Part shown: positions 8,828 through 17,592 of the stretch, one piece after another
Layout of the letters: the number at the start of each line of letters is the position of its first letter
How positions within the stretch are numbered: the first letter of the stretch is position 1
DNA from: Rhizobiales bacterium CCH10-E5
GTDB taxonomy: Bacteria > Pseudomonadota > Alphaproteobacteria > Rhizobiales > Beijerinckiaceae
DNA: 52,217 bases
NCBI GenBank assembly: GCA_001556125.1
Contig: LSIG01000170.1
Location: 1 to 52,217, forward strand
Reading direction: 5' to 3'
Position numbers and translations under genes: made by a program
The notes under the pieces: generated by a model
What the model was told of the DNA's origin: nothing
The model's database searches: none
What the model saw: only the letters and a program-made list of their open reading frames with translations

Positions 8828-9970
8828 ATGGGGACAGCCACGGCAGGGACGAGCCGGAGGACGGAAGCGCGGCCGCAGGGACCGCATGGTTCGCTCGAAC
8901 TGCCTTCCGTCACCATCACCGGCTACAATGTCGAGATCCGCGACGAGGATGGCTTCGTCGGCGACAAGGCGAGCCGGGGCGCGTTCGTCGCGCATCTCGA
9001 CGCGTTGCGCCGGCACTTGCGCGAGCAGAATGGTGATCCGCTCGAGGGCAAGTCGGTCGAGATCAGCAAGAGCGATCTGGACGCCCTGCTGAAGGACGGC
9101 GACCCGCGTGAGGCGGCCCTCGTTCTCAGTGCGATCGAGCGCTTCGCGCAGTCGCTCGCCTTCGTGATCCGCCGCTTCGTGCGGCTGAAGAGCTGGGCCA
9201 CGGTCGAGCGCATCGTGGTCGGGGGCGGCTTCCGCGAGAGCCGGGTGGGCGAGCTGGCGATCGGGCGCGCCGGCATCATCCTCAGCACCGACGGGCACAG
9301 CATCGATCTCGTGCCGGTCAGCCACCATCCCGACGAGGCCGGGCTGGTCGGCAGCGCCCATCTCGCGCCGAAATGGATCTTCGAGGCCTTCGACAGCCTG
9401 GTGGCGGTCGATATCGGAGGCTCCAACATCCGCGCGGGCATCGTCGAGCTGCGTCAGGGCAAGGCGCCCGACCTCAGCAGGGCGCGGGTGTCCTCCTCCG
9501 AGCTGTGGCGCCATGCCGATGAGGAGGTCAGCCGGGACAAGGCGATCGTGCGGCTGGGCGAGATGCTGAAAGACCAAGTCAAGCAGGCCAAGAAGGACGG
9601 CTTGAGGGTCGCTCCCTTCATCGGCATCGGCTGCCCGGGAATGATCGAGCCGGACGGGACGATCGACCGCGGGGCCCAGAACCTGCCGGGCAATTGGGAG
9701 AGCAGCCGGTTCAATCTCGTCGAGTGCGTGCGGGAGATGGTGCCGACCATCGGCGAGCACGAGACGCTGGTGACGATGCACAACGACGCCGTGATCCAGG
9801 GCCTCAGCGAGATGCCGGCCATGCAGGACGTCGAGCACTGGGCCGTGCTGACGATCGGCACCGGGCTCGGCAATGCGACCTACCGCAACCACGCGAAGCC
9901 CCAGCGCGGCGGCAAGAAGGATGAGGGCAAGGGCAAGGGCGCCACGGGGAAGAACTCCCGCAAGGACTGA
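8828..9970 (+). CDS. ROK-family sugar kinase-like protein with circularly permuted motif order
   Basis: A 380-residue ASKHA/ROK protein. The nucleotide-binding motif VAVDIGGSNIRAG, normally at the N-terminus, is at residues 192-204. It is followed by GIGCPGMI (266-273), NLPGNW (285-290), MHNDA (317-321) and LTIGTGLGNA (341-350). What normally forms the C-terminal half of ROK kinases comes first: GDPREAALVLSAIERFAQSL (91-110), IVVGGG (129-134) and HHPDEAGLVGSAHLAP (166-181). The zinc motif CxCGxxGCxE is absent. The last ~25 residues are Lys/Gly-rich. The start at 8828 has GGGGGGA just upstream. ROK kinases phosphorylate hexoses or amino sugars, but activity is unproven here, and it could be a sugar-sensing protein. 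Confidence 0.85.
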   Translation: MGTATAGTSRRTEARPQGPHGSLELPSVTITGYNVEIRDEDGFVGDKASRGAFVAHLDALRRHLREQNGDPLEGKSVEISKSDLDALLKDGDPREAALVLSAIERFAQSLAFVIRRFVRLKSWATVERIVVGGGFRESRVGELAIGRAGIILSTDGHSIDLVPVSHHPDEAGLVGSAHLAPKWIFEAFDSLVAVDIGGSNIRAGIVELRQGKAPDLSRARVSSSELWRHADEEVSRDKAIVRLGEMLKDQVKQAKKDGLRVAPFIGIGCPGMIEPDGTIDRGAQNLPGNWESSRFNLVECVREMVPTIGEHETLVTMHNDAVIQGLSEMPAMQDVEHWAVLTIGTGLGNATYRNHAKPQRGGKKDEGKGKGATGKNSRKD

Positions 9971-10222
9971 TGCGGGCCCGGGCCTGCCATTGATCCAGTC
10001 CTGCCATGATGATGTCCGGTTTGGCATGGAAGGAAGCGTCGCCGCCCGGCGCTTCCGCCCGGCGGCACCTCCCCCCCTATCGGATGACCGCCGCTTGCCG
10101 TTCGACGCTTCTCACCGCTTTTGCCCGTCGGGGCCAGCCCTGGCCGCGCTTGCCTTGCGGACGAAGCTGTGGCGACGGTCAAGCCAGCAGCGAATCATCC
10201 TTCCGAGCGAGGCCCGACCGTG

Positions 10223-12835
10223 ATGGCAGCGCGCAACGGGGCCATTCCCGTTCCTCAGCCGGCGCCGGGGCGCGGCGTCCTCCTGCTGTTGGCCATGCTG
10301 CTGGCGCTGTTCGGCGCTTTCCAGGCTTTCGCCCAGCAGCCCGCGGCCGATCCTTCCTCGCCACGGGCGCGGCTGGATGCGATCCGCTATGAGCTGACCC
10401 AGATCGAAGCGACGCTGGCCGCGCCGACAGCCAGCGAGGCCGAGCTGCAACGCCAGCGCATGCGGCTGCAGCCTTCGCTCGACCAGCTGCGCCAGCTCAT
10501 CGAAGAGCAGGCCCCGCGCGTCGAGCAAGCCAAGATCCGCCTCGAACAGCTGGGGCCGAAGCCCGATGCGTCAGCGCCGACCGAGAGCGCCGAGGTTCTG
10601 CGCGAGCGCGAAGCGCGGACCAAGGCCTTCGCCGATGCCGACGAGACGATGAAGATTGCGCGCGCCGCCTTTCTCCAGGCCGAGCAGCTGCAGACTGCGA
10701 TCGGCGATCGTCGTCGCGCGCTCTTCACGCAGGCGTTGTTCGCCGCCGGGCCGAGTGTGCTCAGCCCGGACATGTGGGGCAATGCGCTGTCGACTGTGCC
10801 GGAGGATTTACGGGCCTCGGGCTACATCTTCGGCGGCTGGCTCTCGGGTTTCAGCGATGCGATGTCCAGTGTCCGAGGCGGGCTCATCCTCCTCGCTTTC
10901 GGTGGAGCGCTGCTGCTCTACTATCTGCGCCGGCGTTATCTGCCGCGCTTCAAGGCGCGCTTCAGCAATGCGCAGTCGGGCGACAGCCTGCATTGCCTCT
11001 ATATCGCACTCGCCCATGTCGTTGCGGGCGCTGCGCCGCCGGCCCTGGCGAGCTGGCTGATCTACGCCGCCCTGAATACGGCGGGGCTGCTGCCGCCGCG
11101 CATCCAGCCTGTCGTTGCGGCCATCGTCGCCGGCCTCGCCGTCGTCGCCTTCATCCAGGCCCTGCTGGATGCGCTGTTCGCGCCCAGCCAACCCCATCGG
11201 CGCCTCGTCAGCGTGATGGACCGGACCGCGTTCACCGTCGTCTGGCTCGGAACCTCGCTGGCAGCCGTGCTGGCGGTGAGCAAGGTGCTCGAGGCCTGGC
11301 TGACTGCGATCGCGGCGGGCCTCGCAGCCTCAATCATCCTGCGGAGCATCCTCGTCGTCGTTTTCGCGGTGACGCTCGTCGTCGGGCTCTACCGGCTGCG
11401 CGACAATGAGGAGATCGAGGAGGAGGCCTGTCTCGGCCCCTATGTCGCCGTCGAGGGGGCGAGCCTCGGGCCGATCCGCATCCTGGGCTGGATCATCGGC
11501 CTGACGCTCTCCCTCGCCGTCCTCGGCGGCTATGTGATCTTCGCCTCGTTCCTGATGGAGCAGGTGATCTGGATCGCCATGGTCGCCTGCAGTGTCCTGC
11601 TGACCTACCAGCTCGTCGACCAGGGCATCCCCCACGCCATGACCGGCAAGGGGCGCCTCGCCCTCACGCTGAAGGCCGGCCTCGGCATCCGTGCCCACAC
11701 GCTCGAGAAGATCGCGGTGATCACCGCCGGCGTGCTGAAGCTGATGCTGGTGGTGATCGCCTTCCTGCTGGTTCTGGCACCCTGGGGGCTGGAATCGACG
11801 GATTTCTTCACCTCGCTGCGGGCGGCCTTCTTCGGCTTCCAGGTCGGCGGGGTGACGATCTCGCTGTCGTCGATCATCTTCTCCGGCCTGCTCTTCGCCG
11901 CCGGCCTGACCGCCACCCGCTCGCTGCAGGGCTGGCTCGAGGTCAAGTTCCTGCCGACGACGCAGCTCGATACGGGTCTGCGGAACTCGATCACCACGGC
12001 AGCCGGCTATGTCGGCTATCTCGCGGCGGTGGCGCTGGCGGTCTCGGCGCTCGGGCTCAGCTTCGAACGCCTGACGCTGGTGGCGAGCGCGCTCTCGGTC
12101 GGCATCGGCTTCGGCCTGCAATCCGTGGTGTCGAACTTCGTCTCGGGGCTGATCCTGCTCTGGGAGCGGCCGATCCGCGTCGGCGACCAGGTCGTGGTCG
12201 GGGATGCCGAGGGTATCGTCAAGAAGATCAATGTCCGCTCGACCGAGATCGCCACCTTCGACCGCTCATCGGTGATCGTGCCGAACTCCAACCTCGTCTC
12301 CGGCGTGGTGCGCAACCGCGTCCGTAACGACCGCACCGGGCGCATCCTGATCTCGCTGTCGGTGCCGCGCAGCCTCGATGCCGGCGAGGTCCGGGCGATG
12401 CTGAACGAGGTCGCCAACGCTCATGGCGATGTCATGCAGAAGCCGCCTCCGGCGATCCTGTTCAAGAAGATCGGCACGGCGACGATGGATTTCGACCTCG
12501 TCTGCGTGGTGGCGGATGTCGACATTGTCGGGCGCGTGACCAGCGATCTCAACTTCGCCATCCACAAGCGCCTGACCGAGATGGAGCCGGCTGCCGGCAC
12601 GCCGGAGCTGCTCGTGAAGGGGTTGGAGGGCGTCGAGCAGTCGCTCGGCAGCATCGCCGCCGCGGTGACGCGCGAGACAGCGCCGCCGCGCCTGCCCCCG
12701 GAGGCGAAGCCGGCGCCCGCGCGTTCGCGCCGCCGCCCAGGGCCGCCCGTCGAGGAGGAGGAGAGCGAGGCCGCCCCCGCGCCGCCGCCGCCGCCCGCGC
12801 CTCCCGAACCCGCCAAGGACGACAGCAAGGAATGA
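10223..12835 (+). CDS. Large mechanosensitive channel, DUF3772-MscS
   Basis: An 870-residue inner-membrane channel of the large MscS/MscK-like type. A signal peptide (GRGVLLLLAMLLALFGA, then AFAQQP) is followed by a periplasmic coiled region with DUF3772 features (ARLDAIRYELTQIEATLAAP; RLQPSLDQLRQLIEEQAP). About ten hydrophobic segments follow between residues 210 and 620. The MscS pore helix and beta domain are GIGFGLQSVVSNFVSGLILL and WERPIRVGDQVVVGDAEG, near residues 625-660. The C-terminal ~50 residues are Pro/Ala/Glu-rich. Start 10223 is an ATG directly after an in-frame GTG at 10220; the exact start is uncertain. It opens a run of plus-strand envelope genes and should release solutes at hypo-osmotic shock. 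Confidence 0.92.
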   Translation: MAARNGAIPVPQPAPGRGVLLLLAMLLALFGAFQAFAQQPAADPSSPRARLDAIRYELTQIEATLAAPTASEAELQRQRMRLQPSLDQLRQLIEEQAPRVEQAKIRLEQLGPKPDASAPTESAEVLREREARTKAFADADETMKIARAAFLQAEQLQTAIGDRRRALFTQALFAAGPSVLSPDMWGNALSTVPEDLRASGYIFGGWLSGFSDAMSSVRGGLILLAFGGALLLYYLRRRYLPRFKARFSNAQSGDSLHCLYIALAHVVAGAAPPALASWLIYAALNTAGLLPPRIQPVVAAIVAGLAVVAFIQALLDALFAPSQPHRRLVSVMDRTAFTVVWLGTSLAAVLAVSKVLEAWLTAIAAGLAASIILRSILVVVFAVTLVVGLYRLRDNEEIEEEACLGPYVAVEGASLGPIRILGWIIGLTLSLAVLGGYVIFASFLMEQVIWIAMVACSVLLTYQLVDQGIPHAMTGKGRLALTLKAGLGIRAHTLEKIAVITAGVLKLMLVVIAFLLVLAPWGLESTDFFTSLRAAFFGFQVGGVTISLSSIIFSGLLFAAGLTATRSLQGWLEVKFLPTTQLDTGLRNSITTAAGYVGYLAAVALAVSALGLSFERLTLVASALSVGIGFGLQSVVSNFVSGLILLWERPIRVGDQVVVGDAEGIVKKINVRSTEIATFDRSSVIVPNSNLVSGVVRNRVRNDRTGRILISLSVPRSLDAGEVRAMLNEVANAHGDVMQKPPPAILFKKIGTATMDFDLVCVVADVDIVGRVTSDLNFAIHKRLTEMEPAAGTPELLVKGLEGVEQSLGSIAAAVTRETAPPRLPPEAKPAPARSRRRPGPPVEEEESEAAPAPPPPPAPPEPAKDDSKE

Positions 12836-12839
12836 TGCG

Positions 12840-13364
12840 ATGGATTGCCTCCTGCGTGGCGCGGCGAAAGCCCGGTCGATGAGCTGCCCCGCTTTGCTCG
12901 CCGGAGCGCTCGCCCTGATGGGCGCCGCCGGCTGCACCGAGCCGGCCCGCACCGGACAGCCCGCCTTCTATCGCGATCTCGGCTCGGCCTCGGCACGGGT
13001 CGATGCCGGCGAAGCCCGGGCCATGATCTCGGCCTATCGGCTCAATGCCGGGCTGAACACGCTGACGCTCGATCCCACCCTCGTTGCCGCCGCACAGCAG
13101 GAGGCGGACTCCATGGCCGCGGCCGACCGGCCGGCGCAGGCGGAAGCCGTGAAGGCACGGCTCGCACGCGCTGGGCAGACCGGGGCGGAGGCCAATCTCT
13201 CGGCCGGGTATCGCCGGCTGGCGGAGGCCTTTTCCGGCTGGCGGGATTCGCCCCAGCACGACCGGGTGATGAAGACTCCGGGCGCGACGCGCATGGGCAT
13301 CGCCACGGCCTATGCGCCGGGCTCGAAATACCAGGTCTACTGGGCGCTGATCCTCGCGCCCTGA
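12840..13364 (+). CDS. CAP-domain (SCP-like) lipoprotein
   Basis: A 174-residue exported protein with a lipobox (LMGAAGC, Cys32) and one CAP/SCP domain: [75 protein letters not shown]. It starts 4 bases after the channel stop, so it is probably co-transcribed; an internal ATG at 12879 is an alternative that would shorten the signal. The first histidine of the classical CAP cavity (usually in MAxxxxxSH) is replaced by Ala/Asp here, while the Glu in AEANLS and the His in SPQHD are kept. That suggests ligand binding or altered chemistry rather than a standard metal site. Role unknown. Confidence 0.85.
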   Translation: MDCLLRGAAKARSMSCPALLAGALALMGAAGCTEPARTGQPAFYRDLGSASARVDAGEARAMISAYRLNAGLNTLTLDPTLVAAAQQEADSMAAADRPAQAEAVKARLARAGQTGAEANLSAGYRRLAEAFSGWRDSPQHDRVMKTPGATRMGIATAYAPGSKYQVYWALILAP

Positions 13365-13488
13365 TAGAAGGCGATGCGGCGTTTCCTCGCGGGGGACCGT
13401 CGGGCGCTGCTCGCGAAAGCGCCGTCGCAGAGCACAAGCGGCGGCCCCCCGCTTGCCCGGGCCGCTGCGTCAGCTAAAGCTGGCGGCC

Positions 13489-15303
13489 ATGTCGCTTTTC
13501 TCGATCTATGCGCGTGTCCTCGGCGAGCTCGGCCCGGAGCGGCGCCTCGGAATCATCCTGGCGCTCGCCAATGTCCTGCTCGCTGCTGCCGCCTTCGCAG
13601 AGCCGATGCTGTTCGGCGCGCTGATCGACAAGCTGACCAGCATCCAAGGCGCGGGGCTGAAGCTGAGCTGGGCCGATATCGGGCCGCTGATCCTGGCATG
13701 GGCCGGATTCGGCCTGTTCACCATCGGTGCCAGCGTCTTCGTCTCGCTGCATTCCGACCGGCTAGCCCACCGCCGGCGCCTGGCGGTGATGGCGAATTAT
13801 TTCGAGCATGCGCTGACCCTGCCGCTGGCCTATCACACGCAGACCCATTCCGGCCGCGTGCTCAAGGTGATGCTCGACGGCACCAGCGGCATGTGGGCGC
13901 TGTGGCTCTCCTTCTTCCGTGAGCATTGCGCCAGCCTCGTCGCGCTCTTCATCCTGCTGCCCTTCACGCTGTGGAAGAACTGGCAGCTTGGCCTGCTGCT
14001 GATCGGCCTCGTCGTGCTGTTCGGCTCGCTGACGGCCTATGTGCTGCGCAAGACCGACACGCTGCAGAGCAATGTCGAGACCTATCACTCGAACCTCGCC
14101 GAGCGGGCCTCGGATGCGCTCGGCAATGTGCCCGTGATCCAGAGCTTCACGCGGATCGAGGCTGAGGTGCGCGGCCTGCGCTCGACGATTGCGAGCCTGC
14201 TCGATGCGCAGCTGCCGGTGCTCTCCTGGTGGGCGATCGCGACGGTGGCGACGCGCGCCTCGGCGACGCTGACCGTGCTGGCGATCTTCGTCGTCGGCGC
14301 CTGGCTCCTGATGCAGGGGCTGACCACGGTCGGCGAGATCGTGACCTTCATGGGCTTCGCGACCATGCTGGTCGGGCGGTTGGAGCAGATCGTCGCCTTC
14401 GTGAACTTCATCTTCATGCAGGCGCCGAAGATGCGCGAATTCTTCGAGGTTCTGGACACGCTGCCGGCGGTCCGCGACCTGCCGAGCGCGCCGGATGCCG
14501 GCCATCTCACGGGCGCGGTCGCCTTCGAGAACGTGTCCTTCTCCTATGACGGCAAGCGCACCGCGGTGCGCGACGTCTCCTTCGCCGTCTCGCCGGGCGA
14601 GACCATCGCCATCGTGGGGTCGACCGGCTCTGGCAAATCGACCACCCTCGGCCTGTTGCACCGCGCCTTCGATCCACAATCGGGCCGGATCACCGTCGAC
14701 GGGCAGGATATTCGCGAGATCTCGCTGCTCTCGCTGCGGCGGAACATCGGCGTCGTCTTCCAGGAGCCGATGCTGTTCGCCCGGACGATCCGCGAGAATC
14801 TCACCGTCGGCAAGCCGGATGCGACGGAAGAGGAGATGATGGAGGCGCTCGACCGGGCGCAGGCGACCGAGGTGATGGCGCGGCAGACCGATGGTCTGGA
14901 CACGCTGGTCGGCGAGCGCGGCCGCACCCTCTCGGGCGGAGAGCGCCAGCGCCTCTCGATCGCGCGGGCGCTGCTGAAGAACCCGCCGATCCTGATCCTC
15001 GACGAGGCTACCTCCGCGCTCGACGCCGCCACCGAGGTGAAGCTTCAGAAGGCACTCGAGGAGGTGATGAAGGGCCGCACCACCTTCGTCATCGCCCACC
15101 GCCTCGCCACCATCCGCAATGCCGACCGAATTCTCGTCTTCGAGCAGGGCGAGGTGATCGAGATGGGGTCGTTCGACGAACTGGTCGCCAAGGGCGGCCG
15201 CTTCGAGGCCCTGGCCCGGGCGCAGTATCTCGTCACCGACAAGGCGGCCGCGCTCGCGGAGGAGGCGGCGAGCCCGCTGGCGAGGACCCTCGCGCTCGAC
15301 TGA
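13489..15303 (+). CDS. ndvA: Cyclic beta-1,2-glucan exporter, ATP-binding/permease
   Basis: A 604-residue half-size type-I ABC exporter of the NdvA/ChvA family, which moves cyclic beta-1,2-glucans to the periplasm for hypo-osmotic adaptation and host interaction. The membrane domain spans about residues 1-310 with six segments. The ATPase has Walker [10 protein letters not shown] (about 376), Q-loop [16 protein letters not shown], signature [16 protein letters not shown] (about 481), Walker [13 protein letters not shown] and the H-loop in VIAHRLATI. The N-terminus [19 protein letters not shown] is characteristic. The start is the ATG at 13489, not the upstream TTG/ATG-rich leader. The glucan synthase (ndvB) is not in this window. 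Confidence 0.94.
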   Translation: MSLFSIYARVLGELGPERRLGIILALANVLLAAAAFAEPMLFGALIDKLTSIQGAGLKLSWADIGPLILAWAGFGLFTIGASVFVSLHSDRLAHRRRLAVMANYFEHALTLPLAYHTQTHSGRVLKVMLDGTSGMWALWLSFFREHCASLVALFILLPFTLWKNWQLGLLLIGLVVLFGSLTAYVLRKTDTLQSNVETYHSNLAERASDALGNVPVIQSFTRIEAEVRGLRSTIASLLDAQLPVLSWWAIATVATRASATLTVLAIFVVGAWLLMQGLTTVGEIVTFMGFATMLVGRLEQIVAFVNFIFMQAPKMREFFEVLDTLPAVRDLPSAPDAGHLTGAVAFENVSFSYDGKRTAVRDVSFAVSPGETIAIVGSTGSGKSTTLGLLHRAFDPQSGRITVDGQDIREISLLSLRRNIGVVFQEPMLFARTIRENLTVGKPDATEEEMMEALDRAQATEVMARQTDGLDTLVGERGRTLSGGERQRLSIARALLKNPPILILDEATSALDAATEVKLQKALEEVMKGRTTFVIAHRLATIRNADRILVFEQGEVIEMGSFDELVAKGGRFEALARAQYLVTDKAAALAEEAASPLARTLALD

Positions 15304-15439
15304 ACGGCCGGGGCGTTTTCCGGAACCTGCAACCTTTTCACGGGACGCGCGTTAGGTTGACGCAAGGTCGCCGCGCGCGGCCCTTTTCGCATGTCCGCAG
15401 CGTGGCGGGCGCCATCCGCATCCGTCGAAAGGACTGCCC

Positions 15440-16591
15440 TTGCCCGTCACCATGCTCCGTCTCGCCTGCGCCTGGGCGACCGTCGCCGCCTTTCTGCTGT
15501 TCGGGGACGCGCTGCTCGGGCGGCTCGGCGAGCCGGTCATGGCGGCGCTGGTCTTCGCGTGGCTGCTCGGCGTCATCATCTGGGCGGCGTTCGGCGTGGT
15601 GCATGAGGCGGAGGTGTTGGCGGGGCGGCTCGGCGAGCCCTATGGTACGCTGATCCTGACACTCTCGATCGTCATCATCGAGGTGGCGCTGATCTCGGCG
15701 GTGATGCTTGGCGCCAAGGGCGCCCCGACATTGGGTCGCGACACCATGTTCGCGGTGCTGATGATCGTGCTCAACGGCGTCGTCGGCATCGGCCTGCTCG
15801 TCGGCGGTCTGCGCCACTTCGCCCAGAGCTACAACATGAAGGGCGCGGCCTCCTATCTGGCGGTGATCATCCCGCTGACGGTGATCCCGCTCGTCCTGCC
15901 GAACTTCACCACTTCGACCGGCGAAGGCACGCTGACGGTGCTGCAGTCGGTCAGCTTTTCCGTGTTCACGCTGGCGCTCTACGGGGCCTTTCTGGTCCTG
16001 CAGACCGGGCGGCACCGTTCCTTCTTCGTCGAGCCGACGCGCGAGCAGGCGCCACCGGTCCGATCGGCTCCCCATGGGCGGGCGCCCGATCCCGATGAGA
16101 TCGAAATCGTCGAGGATGACGGCCACGAGGACCCCGGTGGCTCGACCTGGAGCCATGTCCTGCTGCTGCTCGCCACCATCCTGCCCATCGTGATCCTGGC
16201 GAAGAGCCTCGCCGTGGTGCTCGACTTCGGTATCGCGCGTCTCGGCGCGCCGGTGGCGCTGGGCGGCATCCTGATCGCGATGGTGGTGTTCACGCCGGAA
16301 TGCATCGCGGCATTGCGGGCGATCTCGGCGAATCAGCTCCAGCGCGCCATCAATCTCTGTCTCGGCGCCGCCGCCTCGACGCTGGGGCTGACCGTGCCGG
16401 CGGTGCTGGCGATCGGCCTGTTCACGGGGCAAGAGGTCGTGCTCGGGCTGTCAAAGGCCAACATGGTCATCCTGGCGATGACGCTATTGCTCTCGACCCT
16501 GACCTTCACCGGCACACGCACGACGATGCTGGAGGGCGCAGTGCATCTGAGCGTGTTCTTCGTGTTTCTGGTGCTGGTGTTCAGTCCTTGA
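15440..16591 (+). CDS. ChaA-like calcium:proton (sodium) antiporter
   Basis: A 383-residue inner-membrane CaCA-superfamily exchanger. There are about ten hydrophobic segments in two halves. Each half carries an acidic repeat motif: TLSIVIIEVALISAVM in the first and MVVFTPECIAALRAI in the second. An acidic His-rich cytoplasmic loop (DPDEIEIVEDDGHEDPGG, about residues 217-234) separates the halves. The chosen start is TTG at 15440, because AAAGGA lies about 7 bases upstream; an in-frame ATG at 15452 is 12 bases further and less well placed. Family members expel Ca2+, Na+ or K+ against protons. It follows ndvA by 136 bases and may be separately transcribed. Confidence 0.9.
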   Translation: MPVTMLRLACAWATVAAFLLFGDALLGRLGEPVMAALVFAWLLGVIIWAAFGVVHEAEVLAGRLGEPYGTLILTLSIVIIEVALISAVMLGAKGAPTLGRDTMFAVLMIVLNGVVGIGLLVGGLRHFAQSYNMKGAASYLAVIIPLTVIPLVLPNFTTSTGEGTLTVLQSVSFSVFTLALYGAFLVLQTGRHRSFFVEPTREQAPPVRSAPHGRAPDPDEIEIVEDDGHEDPGGSTWSHVLLLLATILPIVILAKSLAVVLDFGIARLGAPVALGGILIAMVVFTPECIAALRAISANQLQRAINLCLGAAASTLGLTVPAVLAIGLFTGQEVVLGLSKANMVILAMTLLLSTLTFTGTRTTMLEGAVHLSVFFVFLVLVFSP

Positions 16592-16618
16592 TAGCGGTCC
16601 AGGTTGGCTCCGGATGCT

Positions 16619-17539
16619 TCAGCGCCCGCGAGAGCCGAAGGAGCGGTATTCTTGGCGGTCGAGTTCGTCGAGCGCCCGCTGCTCGGCCGAACCCTTCGCT
16701 ATTGGACCTGGAAGTGGGGCCGCTGACTCTAACGTACGGAGACCCTGGATGACGGCTCCTGCGCCGCGATCAGAGTCGCGCTTTGCGGCGGCGGGACTTG
16801 TCGGGAGGGGCAGGCTTAACGCGATGACCACGCTGTGCTTGTCGATCCGCGAACCCGCCAGGTTGGCGCTCGCGGAAGCCAGCCGCAAGCGGCGGGCGAC
16901 ATTGCGACCGACCGGCGACAGAACCACAGTTGCATCGGCTTCGGCGCTGACGGTCGTTTCGAACGTCAGCGTGTCGGATAAAACCGGGACAAGCTTCTGG
17001 CTGTGCTGAATCTTCGAGTTGTTATTGAGTTCGACAAACGTGGTTATGAGTTCGCCGAGGCCGATGGAGCCGGTGAGTGGATACTGCCAATTACCTCTTG
17101 CTGGGGCGTTTGAACAATCCGCTTCAGTCATCTTCGTGCGGAGGTCGCCGAAACTATCGACGATTCGAAAATTCCGGCTGGTCTTCCGGGAGCGGTTGTT
17201 AGCTGCGCCAATCCCGAAGCTTGATACACCATTGCTGAAGGGGTCTGTGAAATCTAACCCTCCCCCAAGATTGTTGGCTTCCGTCATATCTAGGGTGAAT
17301 TCATAAGCGATCGCAGCGCGGTCGTAGGTCCTCGCTGTGTAAGCCGCCGAGGCGCCAGCCGGTTCGTCATGGGCGGCAACGATCGCCTTCCTCGCCTCAC
17401 AGCGCACGGCGTGGACGATTGCGACAGTGTTGGCGCCACTCCAGTCCTCTGGAAGTGGCCGCATGGCACATCCGGCCGTTGTTATTGAAATGCATAACGT
17501 GGCTGCGCTGGCTGCTGTCTTTCGACGCTTCGTCCACAT
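16619..17539 (-). CDS. Hypothetical lipoprotein, atypical composition
   Basis: A 306-residue protein that I do not recognise. It has a lipoprotein signal (KRRKTAASAATLCISITTAG then Cys24), so it should sit in the periplasm or outer membrane. The body has long polar, beta-rich segments (TRTYDRAAIAYEFTLDM; SQKLVPVLSDTLTFETTVS) and a basic C-terminus rich in Ser and Arg. Its codons use visibly more A and T than the flanking genes (for example the stretch 17010-17320), suggesting later acquisition or relaxed selection. The start at 17539 precedes the signal directly; an ATG 8 codons upstream is also possible. It is convergent with the antiporter and lies downstream of aroB. Confidence 0.75.
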   Translation of the reverse strand: MWTKRRKTAASAATLCISITTAGCAMRPLPEDWSGANTVAIVHAVRCEARKAIVAAHDEPAGASAAYTARTYDRAAIAYEFTLDMTEANNLGGGLDFTDPFSNGVSSFGIGAANNRSRKTSRNFRIVDSFGDLRTKMTEADCSNAPARGNWQYPLTGSIGLGELITTFVELNNNSKIQHSQKLVPVLSDTLTFETTVSAEADATVVLSPVGRNVARRLRLASASANLAGSRIDKHSVVIALSLPLPTSPAAAKRDSDRGAGAVIQGLRTLESAAPLPGPIAKGSAEQRALDELDRQEYRSFGSRGR

Positions 17540-17592
17540 GTCCAGCCGTCCCCGCTGCGCCACAACTTTAGGTTATGGCGTAAGGGAGCAAA

